Shown: in pieces, positions 1 to 5,331 of the stretch
Position numbering within the stretch: position 1 is the stretch's first letter
Layout of the letters: every line of letters begins with the position of its first letter
NCBI GenBank assembly: GCA_009787745.1
Contig: WQST01000078.1
Span: forward strand, 1 to 5,662
DNA from: Lachnospiraceae bacterium
Lineage (GTDB): Bacteria; Bacillota; Clostridia; Lachnospirales; Lachnospiraceae
Direction: 5' to 3'
DNA length: 5,662 bases
Program-made: the position numbers and the translations under genes
The notes under the pieces: model-generated
The model's database searches: none
What the model saw: the letters and a program-made list of their open reading frames with translations, nothing else
What the model was told of the DNA's origin: nothing

Positions 1-275
1 CCGAATTGTCAGAAATAAAAACGTTAGAGTTGGCGGTCTATATAAGTGATTCACAGTTATCACGTTCGGGTTTAGCGCAAGCAGTAAATGCTTTTAACGA
101 TAAAACGAAAGAAGTCATCACTAAAATAGAATTTAATGCATCTGTTGATTATGACCTTTATAATATCATGATGGAAGAGGCGGACTATTTATTCAATGAT
201 AGTACCCGCGGCGAAGAGGATGTTATAAATATTATTCAAAGCCGGGCGCAGATATATGTAAGTGAGAGTAAATGA
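1..275 (+). CDS. 3' end of a probable ABC-transporter extracellular solute-binding protein (partial)
   Basis: The reading frame is open to the left edge, and the first TTG in it (position 6) has no ribosome binding site, so this is most likely the last 90 or so codons of a longer gene ending at TGA 273-275. The visible chain has no membrane segment. Its end, with EEADYLFNDS followed by EEDVINIIQSRAQIYVSE, matches the helical C-terminus typical of family 1-like extracellular solute-binding proteins, where an acidic helix and a small residue run precede 'IQSRVQIYLNE'-type endings. Such proteins are lipid-anchored outside the cell and deliver sugars or other solutes to an ABC importer. The signal peptide, lipobox and most of the binding domain lie outside the window, so the substrate cannot be judged. 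The family call rests on C-terminal resemblance only. Confidence 0.65.
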   Translation, partial: ELSEIKTLELAVYISDSQLSRSGLAQAVNAFNDKTKEVITKIEFNASVDYDLYNIMMEEADYLFNDSTRGEEDVINIIQSRAQIYVSESK

Positions 276-293
276 TTTTTACGCACTTGTAAT

Positions 294-330
294 ATTCCGC
301 GCATGAACAGTAACAATCGGCGCAATTTTT
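294..330 (+). terminator. weak candidate intrinsic terminator after the solute-binding gene
   Basis: ATT (294-296) and GCGC (299-302) can pair with GCGC (320-323) and AAT (324-326), with CC bulged at 297-298 and a 17-nt loop. A run of five T follows at 326-330. The loop is large and the stem short, so this is tentative. Its position between the first gene's stop and the rpmE promoter is what would be expected. Confidence 0.3.
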
Positions 331-345
331 ACACAGAATTAATAC

Positions 346-374
346 TTGCATGTCAATAAAACTTATGCTAAACT
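346..374 (+). promoter_or_regulatory. candidate housekeeping-sigma promoter for rpmE
   Basis: TTGCAT (346-351) resembles a -35 box and TAAACT (369-374) a -10 box, separated by 17 bp. A TG at 366-367 gives the extended -10 form (TGcTAAACT). Transcription would begin near 381, giving a leader of about 50 nt before the rpmE start. This is the best promoter-like match in the 276-433 spacer. Confidence 0.5.
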
Positions 375-380
375 GTAAAG

Positions 381-433
381 GGTCGTTTTTTGACCACTGA
401 ACAATTATACCGTAACGTGAGTAGAGGTGAAAT
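381..433 (+). promoter_or_regulatory. short leader of rpmE with possible RNA structure and the ribosome binding site
   Basis: GGTC (381-384) and GACC (392-395) can form a 4-bp hairpin around a T-rich 7-nt loop at the predicted 5' end. TACC (408-411) can pair with GGTG (426-429, one wobble), which would cover part of the AGAGGTG ribosome binding site (423-429) just before ATG 434. Ribosomal-protein L31 leader RNAs are known in Firmicutes, but I could not match this one to that consensus. Treat it as a structured-leader candidate only. Confidence 0.3.
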
Positions 434-640
434 ATGAAAGAAGCAATCCATCCGAAGTACAATCAGGCATCCGTGCGGTGTCACTGCGGAAATGAATTTA
501 CGACAGGTTCGACGAAAGCCGAAATCCGTGTAGAAATTTGTTCTGCTTGCCACCCTTTCTATACGGGACAGCAGAAAGTCGCACAAGCCCGCGGCAGGAT
601 CGATAAGTTTAACCGTAAGTATGGTGTGGTAAACCAATAG
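434..640 (+). CDS. rpmE: 50S ribosomal protein L31, zinc-binding (C+) type
   Basis: This is a full-length 68-residue L31, a small protein of the large ribosomal subunit that contributes to the contact between the two subunits. The diagnostic bL31 features are all present: MKEAIHPKY at the N-terminus, the zinc ligands Cys16-X-Cys18 and Cys36-X-X-Cys39, the HPFYTG motif at 40-45, and a basic C-terminus (RGRIDKFNRKYG). Because all four cysteines are kept, this is the zinc-containing form, not the zinc-independent paralogue that replaces it during zinc starvation. ATG 434 is preceded by AGAGGTG at a 4-nt spacing. It heads the rpmE - DUF1385 - prmC - prfA run, a common Firmicute arrangement, and has its own candidate promoter upstream. 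Confidence 0.97.
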   Translation: MKEAIHPKYNQASVRCHCGNEFTTGSTKAEIRVEICSACHPFYTGQQKVAQARGRIDKFNRKYGVVNQ

Positions 641-659
641 TATGATATGAAACTTAGCA

Positions 660-683
660 AAGGTTGGGCATAGTCTCAGCCTT
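660..683 (+). other. 9-bp hairpin in the rpmE-DUF1385 spacer
   Basis: Positions 660-668 pair with 675-683: nine pairs including two G-T wobbles, around the 6-nt loop CATAGT. No T-run follows (the next bases are GTGTTAATATTC), so it does not look like a normal intrinsic terminator. It may be a processing or partial-attenuation element that sets rpmE apart from the downstream genes; that role is inferred. Confidence 0.5.
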
Positions 684-710
684 GTGTTAATATTCAGGCA
701 AAAGGAAAGT

Positions 711-1706
711 ATGGCTGAAAAGAAACGCAATTGCTCTTCCAAAATCGGCGGTCAGGCGGTTTTGGAAGGTGTAATGATGAAGAATAAAGATGATTATGCA
801 GTAGCAATCCGTAAACCCAATGGTGAGATCGAAATTGATGTCGATTATTACAAAGGGGTTATTGGCGATTCGGGGCTCAAAAAAGTCCCGTTTCTCCGCG
901 GAATTTTCAACTTTATTGATTCGATGATACTGGGTACTAGGCTCATCAATTATTCAGCAAGTTTTTATGACGACGAAGAAGCCGAGCCGACGAAATTAGA
1001 TAAAGCACTTGACAAGATATCCAAAGGTAAGGGCGAAAAAATTATCATGGGGTTTACGACTATTCTGGCAATCGTTCTGGCGGTTGGTATTTTTATCCTA
1101 TTGCCTTTTTATTTAACCGATTGGATGAAAGGCTTTATCAACAATGCGTCTTTAATCGTGATTATTGAGGGTATCCTGCGGATCTCGATTTTCTTGATTT
1201 ATGTCACGGCGATTAGCTTTATGAATGATATTCGCCGCCTATACAGCTATCATGGCGCCGAGCATAAGTGCATTAATTGCATTGAAAACGGGCGGCCGTT
1301 AACTGTCCGCGATGTCATGCGCTCATCGCGTTTGCATCGTCGTTGCGGTACCAGTTTTATGTTCTTTGTTATCTTCGTGAGTATTATCATCTTTTTCTTT
1401 ATCAGGGTCGATAATATTTGGATGCGGGCGGGGCTTCGGATTGCTTTGATTCCGCTGATTGCGGGAATTTCTTATGAACTGATTCGCTGGGCGGGAAATA
1501 ATGATAATATCATCGTCAGGATTTTATCCGCGCCGGGGATGCTGATTCAGCGCCTGACGACAAAAGAGCCTGATGAAGATATGGTGAAGGTAGCAATTAG
1601 TGCTGTCGAAGCGATTTTCGACTGGAAAGCATATCTAAAAGAATCATTCGGTTATGATGTCGATGAATCATGGATGGAAGAAGAAGCAACCGCAGAAGAA
1701 ACATAA
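711..1706 (+). CDS. DUF1385 family integral membrane protein (YqhQ-like)
   Basis: The 331-residue product matches the DUF1385 family, whose Bacillus member is YqhQ. Family motifs in order are GGQAVLEGVMM (13-23), PFLRG (60-64), YHGAEHK (180-186), HRRCGTSF (209-216) and, near the end, SAPGMLIQRLTTKEPDEDMV (273-292). Hydrophobic segments lie at about 111-135, 147-170, 215-231 and 241-258, so it sits in the membrane. The His, Glu and Cys residues of the HGAEHK and HRRCG motifs could bind a metal, and the family has been labelled a putative metal-dependent enzyme, but no reaction is established to my knowledge. ATG 711 is chosen over an in-frame GTG at 684 because AAAGGA (701-706) precedes it and the family motif starts soon after. 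Only 3 nt separate its stop from prmC. The C-terminus is strongly acidic. Confidence 0.92.
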   Translation: MAEKKRNCSSKIGGQAVLEGVMMKNKDDYAVAIRKPNGEIEIDVDYYKGVIGDSGLKKVPFLRGIFNFIDSMILGTRLINYSASFYDDEEAEPTKLDKALDKISKGKGEKIIMGFTTILAIVLAVGIFILLPFYLTDWMKGFINNASLIVIIEGILRISIFLIYVTAISFMNDIRRLYSYHGAEHKCINCIENGRPLTVRDVMRSSRLHRRCGTSFMFFVIFVSIIIFFFIRVDNIWMRAGLRIALIPLIAGISYELIRWAGNNDNIIVRILSAPGMLIQRLTTKEPDEDMVKVAISAVEAIFDWKAYLKESFGYDVDESWMEEEATAEET

Positions 1707-1709
1707 TAT

Positions 1710-2588
1710 ATGAAATATAGAGATTTGTACGATATAGGAAAAACAAGGTTGGCAAATGCCGGGATTGAAGAAGCAGAACTTGACGCCCGCCTTTTATTAG
1801 AAGCAGTATGCAAAACCGCGCGGCATGACCTGCTGGTAAATGGTGACCGCGAGATAAAAGCGGAATTGGTTGAAAGTTATCTAAACCATATAACCGCTCG
1901 TGAAAACCGTATTCCCCTGCAACATATCTTAGGCGAGCAGGAATTTATGGGGCTAAAATTCACCGTCACCCCCGACACCTTGATTCCCAGGCAAGATACT
2001 GAAACATTAGTTGAGGAAATTCTGCGCCACCTTCATGACGGGCAAGCAATTCTCGATATGTGTACGGGAACAGGCTGTATCTTATTAAGCCTTCTTCATT
2101 ATTCCAATAATTGTTTAGGCGTCGGTGTTGATATATCCCCTGCCGCCTTATCTGTTGCTTCGCAGAACGAAGCGCGGATACGGGATTTACCGCGGACAGG
2201 CGAACCGTTCAAGACGGTTAAATGGATAAAGAGTGATCTTTTCGAAAATGTGACCGGCCGGTTTGATATCATCGTGGCCAACCCTCCATATATCCCAACA
2301 AATGTAATTGCGGCTCTGATGCCCGAAGTTCGTGAATTCGAACCGTTATTAGCCTTAGACGGGAAAGCGGACGGGTTATATTATTACCGCAAGATAGTTG
2401 ACCAAGCAGGTCAATTCATTTATCCCGGCGGTTATTTGTTTTTAGAAATCGGGCATAATCAAGCTTCCGAAGTTACAGCGATAATGAATGATGCAGGCTT
2501 TTGTGACATCAATGTCATTAAAGACTTAACAGGGATTGACAGGGTCGTATATGCCACAGCCTTCCCCCAAAGGAGAAAAAATGTTTGA
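1710..2588 (+). CDS. prmC: peptide chain release factor N5-glutamine methyltransferase
   Basis: PrmC (HemK) transfers a methyl group from S-adenosylmethionine to the glutamine of the GGQ motif in release factors, which improves peptide release. The 292-residue length is normal for the family. The N-terminal helical domain (about 1-75) is followed by the linker motif IPLQHILGEQEFMG and the conserved LIPRQDTETLVE segment. The SAM-binding glycine-rich motif is ILDMCTGTGCI at 114-124, and the substrate-glutamine motif NPPY is at 191-194. ATG 1710 lies 3 nt after the DUF1385 stop and has no clear Shine-Dalgarno sequence, so translation is probably coupled to the upstream gene. Its 3' end overlaps prfA by 8 nt, and its substrate RF1 is the product of that gene. 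Confidence 0.95.
   Translation: MKYRDLYDIGKTRLANAGIEEAELDARLLLEAVCKTARHDLLVNGDREIKAELVESYLNHITARENRIPLQHILGEQEFMGLKFTVTPDTLIPRQDTETLVEEILRHLHDGQAILDMCTGTGCILLSLLHYSNNCLGVGVDISPAALSVASQNEARIRDLPRTGEPFKTVKWIKSDLFENVTGRFDIIVANPPYIPTNVIAALMPEVREFEPLLALDGKADGLYYYRKIVDQAGQFIYPGGYLFLEIGHNQASEVTAIMNDAGFCDINVIKDLTGIDRVVYATAFPQRRKNV
2569..2580 (+). promoter_or_regulatory. ribosome binding site that fixes the prfA start, inside prmC
   Basis: AAAGGAG (2569-2575) lies 5 nt before ATG 2581 and is embedded in the last codons of prmC. It decides the prfA start in favour of ATG 2581 over the in-frame extension that would begin 45 nt earlier. Confidence 0.85.
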
Positions 2589-3648
2589 CAAATTAGAGGA
2601 TCTACTAATTCGTTTTGAAGAAATACTAAGCGAACTGCACGAGCCTGATGTTACATCCAATCAAGAACGTTTCCGCTCATTAATGAAAGAGCAAAGTGAT
2701 TTGACTCCGATTATCGAAGCATACCGTGAATACAAAAAGTGCAAACAGGATGTTGAAGATTCGCTGACGATGCTTGAAGAGGAATCCGACGACGAAATGC
2801 GTTCATTACTAAAAGAAACTTTAAACGAAAGTAAAGAACGCGTCGCTTCGCTTGAAGATGAACTTAAGATTCTGTTACTGCCCAAAGACCCCAATGACGA
2901 GAAGAATGTTATCGTCGAAATCAGGGCAGGGGCGGGCGGCGATGAAGCGGCGCTTTTCGCCGCCGAAATGTACCGCGTTTTAGTAAAATATGCCGAAAGC
3001 CGCAATTTCAAAATCGAAACGATGAATACCGATGAAATCGGAATCGGCGGGATGAAGGATGTCAGTTTCATGATAAACGGGCATGGTGCTTACTCGCGCC
3101 TGAAATACGAAAGCGGCGTCCACCGTGTTCAGCGTGTCCCCGCGACAGAATCAGGCGGCAGAATCCATACCTCGACTATTACCGTGGCGATTATGCCCGA
3201 AGCAAGCGAAGTTGAAGTGAATTTAGATATGAATGAATGTAAATTCGATGTTTTCCGCTCATCGGGAAACGGCGGTCAAAGTGTCAATACAACCGACTCG
3301 GCAGTCCGCTTAACCCACCATCCGACGGGGATTGTTATTTCTTGCCAAGACGAAAAAAGCCAACTCAAAAACAAAGATAAAGCGATCAAGATTTTGCGGG
3401 CGAAACTATATGAAATCGAACAGGAAAAGCAACATGACGCCGAATCAAAGATGCGCCGTTCTCAGGTCGGAACAGGCGACCGTTCGGAAAAGATAAGAAC
3501 CTATAATTTCCCCCAAGGCCGTGTCACCGACCACCGTATTAAGCTGACAATGCATCGTTTGGAATCTGTTATGAATGGTGATCTTGATGAAATAATCGAT
3601 AGTTTGATCGCCGCAGACCAAGCCGCGAAGTTAGGGAGGATTGATTGA
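2581..3648 (+). CDS. prfA: peptide chain release factor 1 (RF1)
   Basis: RF1 recognises the UAA and UAG stop codons and triggers hydrolysis of the finished peptide from tRNA. The product has 355 residues, the normal length. The stop-codon-reading tripeptide PAT is at 187-189 within VQRVPATESGGRIHTS; this distinguishes RF1 from RF2, which has SPF. The catalytic GGQ is at 231-233 within SSGNGGQSVNTTDSAVRLTH, where the more familiar GAGGQHVN is GNGGQSVN, a form seen in Firmicutes. The conserved RTYNFPQGRVTDHRI and the C-terminal helix are intact. ATG 2581 overlaps the prmC stop (ATGTTTGA) and has a strong ribosome binding site. The gene ends the translation-related run and is convergent with the AraC-family gene, 12 nt away. 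Confidence 0.98.
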   Translation: MFDKLEDLLIRFEEILSELHEPDVTSNQERFRSLMKEQSDLTPIIEAYREYKKCKQDVEDSLTMLEEESDDEMRSLLKETLNESKERVASLEDELKILLLPKDPNDEKNVIVEIRAGAGGDEAALFAAEMYRVLVKYAESRNFKIETMNTDEIGIGGMKDVSFMINGHGAYSRLKYESGVHRVQRVPATESGGRIHTSTITVAIMPEASEVEVNLDMNECKFDVFRSSGNGGQSVNTTDSAVRLTHHPTGIVISCQDEKSQLKNKDKAIKILRAKLYEIEQEKQHDAESKMRRSQVGTGDRSEKIRTYNFPQGRVTDHRIKLTMHRLESVMNGDLDEIIDSLIAADQAAKLGRID

Positions 3649-3669
3649 CCTTGCTCAATCCTACCTAAC
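3630..3669. terminator. large hairpin spanning both convergent stop codons; possible bidirectional terminator
   Basis: Positions 3630-3635 pair with 3664-3669 and positions 3637-3644 with 3655-3662, giving 14 pairs interrupted by a single G-A mismatch (3636/3663), around a 10-nt loop. The prfA stop (3646-3648) lies in the loop and the AraC-family stop (3661-3663 on the - strand) lies in one arm. Neither side has a good T-run, so it is not a classical intrinsic terminator, but a stem this strong between convergent genes probably stops transcription or protects the 3' ends of both mRNAs. Confidence 0.5.
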
Positions 3670-4623
3670 CAGAATAAATGATTCCATCGTCGGAATCGAA
3701 TCACGCTTAAGCGCGCGTTTATATTCCGACGGAGTCTGATTAAGGTACTTCCGGAAAGTCTTATTAAAATAACTGACACTATTAAACCCAACTGAAAAAG
3801 CCAAATCAGAAATCGACAGAATCGTCGGGTCACCGTTATGTAAAAGTCTGGCGGCGGCGAAAATCCGAAACCGCATAACATATTCAATCGGCGTCAGTTT
3901 CAGCGTCCGTTTAAAACAGCGGCAACATTCGCTCTTACTAATATGGATTGAAGCCGCTAAAGTATCAAGGGTAATCGGCTGGGCATAATTATCCTCAACA
4001 TAACGAATCGCTTCTTTTACCCTTATCTCGTCAAGCGAAAGCACAGGAAGCGGTTTGGGTTCATCGCTTGGTTTAGCGTCAACGCTTTGCAGGAAATAAT
4101 ACCAAAACTCATAAAGCTTAGATCTTGTCACTAACTCATAACCGTAAGCTTTCACGGCATTAGCGGCGATGACATCATTAATCAAATCGAGTAATTTCTC
4201 GGATAACACTTCCGCTTCATCCATAAAAAAAGTCTTTAACTCAGGTGAATTTATGACAGGGGAAAAATATTTTTCGGCGATATGATTGTTTTGGTTAAAC
4301 AAAAAATCAGGGTGAAAGGTAAGGGAATAAAGCGAGCAATTACGGCTTTCGCCATACGGATGAATGGCATGAAGAACGTTTTGATTAATAAAAACACCTT
4401 GTCCGGGTGTTAAATGTACCATTTTATCATCGACCATGACATCCGCTTCGCCATGGTTGACGATTATTACTTCGAACTCGGCATGCCATTGCCAACGGAT
4501 ATATTTAAGATATGCCTTGGATAAATCGATAAAATAAACCTGCACATGCGAATCATTCCCAATAGGGGTTTCGGGGATGAGCAAGTCGTCGGCATTATTT
4601 TCAATGTTCCTCGTATCTTTCAT
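3661..4623 (-). CDS. AraC-family transcriptional regulator with an N-terminal cupin sensor domain
   Basis: This 320-residue protein combines a cupin-like ligand-binding half with an AraC/XylS DNA-binding half. The sensor region (about 25-110) shows WQWHAEFEVIIV (44-55), the beta-strand motif LTPGQGVFINQNVLHAI (71-87), and a Phe-His-Pro segment near 103. The C-terminal domain has two helix-turn-helix units: ITLDTLAASIHISKSECCRCF (217-237) and ISDLAFSVGFNSVSYFNKTF (271-290), followed by the signature NQTPSEYKR (295-303). The three-cysteine cluster C233/C234/C236 falls in the first recognition helix; I recall similar SECCRCFKR forms in Firmicute relatives. Such regulators usually control sugar or oligosaccharide genes, but no target lies next to it here. 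ATG 4623 is preferred to a TTG at 4650, which has no ribosome binding site; even so, the AAGGG before ATG 4623 lies a long 12 nt away. Confidence 0.93.
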   Translation of the reverse strand: MKDTRNIENNADDLLIPETPIGNDSHVQVYFIDLSKAYLKYIRWQWHAEFEVIIVNHGEADVMVDDKMVHLTPGQGVFINQNVLHAIHPYGESRNCSLYSLTFHPDFLFNQNNHIAEKYFSPVINSPELKTFFMDEAEVLSEKLLDLINDVIAANAVKAYGYELVTRSKLYEFWYYFLQSVDAKPSDEPKPLPVLSLDEIRVKEAIRYVEDNYAQPITLDTLAASIHISKSECCRCFKRTLKLTPIEYVMRFRIFAAARLLHNGDPTILSISDLAFSVGFNSVSYFNKTFRKYLNQTPSEYKRALKRDSIPTMESFILVR

Positions 4624-4671
4624 ATTTGGAATTAACCCTTTTCTTTTCAAGTATAATGATGTATAATAAGC

Positions 4672-4758
4672 GTTAAGTTAATTGAAATCAGTTAGTATTA
4701 AATGATTAGATTACATCTTATTATAAACTTCACTAAATTTCAAGTACCTTAACTTAAC
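4672..4758. repeat. long imperfect AT-rich inverted repeat upstream of the AraC-family gene
   Basis: GTTAAGTTAA (4672-4681) pairs with TTAACTTAAC (4749-4758), TTGAAAT (4682-4688) with ATTTCAA (4737-4743), and TTAGT (4692-4696) with ACTAA (4732-4736). This totals 22 pairs with bulges of 3 and 5 nt. A second overlapping pair is TATAATAAG (4662-4670) with CTTATTATA (4717-4725). It could be a regulator-binding region, a transcription barrier between the divergent genes, or a decayed small inverted-repeat element. Some pairing is expected by chance in AT-rich DNA, although three collinear blocks are more than I would expect. Confidence 0.5.
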
Positions 4759-4828
4759 TGGTCAATAAAATGCTAAAGTTCTTATGTAGATATTTGGTAA
4801 CACTATTTTGCTCAAAAGAACCCTGATA

Positions 4829-4857
4829 TGTCATTCTGAGCGGAAGCGAAGAATCCC
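4829..4857. repeat. dispersed-type palindromic repeat (GAGCGGAAGCGA core)
   Basis: ATTCT (4833-4837) pairs with AGAAT (4850-4854) and GC (4840-4841) with GC (4846-4847). Between them lie tandem G-A mismatches (GA 4838-4839 opposite GA 4848-4849), and GGAA (4842-4845) forms the loop. The wording, TGTCATTCTGAGCG...AGCGAAGAATCCC, closely resembles a short repeat I recall from many unrelated bacterial genomes, usually with GAGCGAAGCGA at the centre. GCGAAGC-type cores are known as unusually stable mini-hairpins in DNA. Only one copy is in this window, so its repetitive nature here is inferred. Confidence 0.55.
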
Positions 4858-4904
4858 TTTCAAATAAACTATTGGTACAGCGCATAGCGGGACAGGAGGT
4901 TAAT

Positions 4905-5261
4905 ATGACATTACATGAAGTAGCGGCAAAGATCGATTTAGATTTAGAACGTACATTTGCTTTATTTATGGGAAAAGAAGATATGTATGTGAAGTATCTG
5001 AGAAAATTCCCGGACAATGCCAGACGACTGCTGATAGAGCTTGAAGAAGCGGTTAAAAGCGAAAATCACGAAAAAATCGAAGCAGCAGCCCACGGAATTA
5101 AAGGGGTCGCCGCTAATCTTGGGATTAGAAGAGTGACTGAATTCGGCACCGCTTTAATGCTTGATATCCGCGAAAACACCACGGAAAAGATTAAGGATCA
5201 CTATCCGAAGCTGGTAGAGGAAGCGGAAAAAGCAATTTCTTGCATTGAAGAACTGGAATAA
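4905..5261 (+). CDS. free-standing histidine phosphotransfer (Hpt) domain protein
   Basis: The 118-residue product is a single Hpt domain, a four-helix bundle that passes phosphoryl groups between receiver domains or kinases in multistep two-component relays in the cytoplasm. The phosphorylated residue is predicted to be His63 in AAAHGIKGVAANLG (60-73), which matches the family core of His, Lys two or three positions later, Gly, and a downstream ANLG. The N-terminal helix carries FMGKEDMYVKYLRKF, and the C-terminal half is a charged helix. ATG 4905 is chosen because a full AGGAGGT (4894-4900) precedes it; an in-frame TTG at 4872 has no such site. No kinase or receiver partner is in view. A strong terminator follows, so it is probably transcribed alone, but the next gene encodes a chemoreceptor, which suggests a signalling locus. 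Confidence 0.88.
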   Translation: MTLHEVAAKIDLDLERTFALFMGKEDMYVKYLRKFPDNARRLLIELEEAVKSENHEKIEAAAHGIKGVAANLGIRRVTEFGTALMLDIRENTTEKIKDHYPKLVEEAEKAISCIEELE

Positions 5262-5300
5262 AAGCTTAAGCAAAAGCTATATATAATTGTAATTATCCAC

Positions 5301-5331
5301 AAAGTCAGTTCGTTTTTACGGGCTGATTTTT
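5301..5331 (+). terminator. intrinsic terminator of the Hpt gene
   Basis: Positions 5305-5313 pair with 5318-5326 around a TTTT loop, nine pairs including two G-T wobbles. The stem can be extended outward by an A-rich left flank (5301-5304) pairing with the T-run. Five T follow at 5327-5331. It starts 39 nt after the Hpt stop and is the clearest terminator in the window. Confidence 0.85.

Larger units (their letters stand above)
4624..4904. other. divergent intergenic region between the AraC-family and Hpt genes
   Basis: This 281-bp AT-rich spacer must hold the start signals of both divergent genes. It contains two copies of GTATAAT 10 bp apart (4651-4657 and 4661-4667). Read on the - strand these give TATTAT- and TTATAC-type -10 candidates for the AraC-family gene, but with no convincing -35. 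It also contains the long inverted repeat at 4672-4758 and the compact palindrome at 4829-4857. A possible extended -10 for the Hpt gene is TGcTAAAGT (4771-4779), with only a poorly spaced TTAACT upstream. I see no open frame with a ribosome binding site inside it. Confidence 0.5.

Noticed and set aside
6..8. TTG at position 6 as a real start of the first gene
   Set aside because: The frame is open further upstream to the edge, no ribosome binding site is visible, and the translation looks like a C-terminus.
232..742. Two - strand open frames opposite the rpmE region
   Set aside because: They lie antisense to clear rpmE and its spacers, have no ribosome binding site, and their translations show no family features.
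2099..3071. - strand open frames within prmC and prfA (2099-2281 and 2661-3071)
   Set aside because: Both are antisense to confidently identified genes. The Ser-rich, low-complexity translation of the second is typical of a codon-bias shadow.
3501..3887. - strand open frame across the prfA/AraC-gene junction
   Set aside because: It overlaps the ends of two solid genes in another frame and has no recognisable features or start signal.
4754..5017. - strand open frame across the Hpt promoter and 5' end
   Set aside because: It is antisense to the Hpt gene's strong ribosome binding site and coding start, and includes the palindromic repeat; there is no protein-family resemblance.
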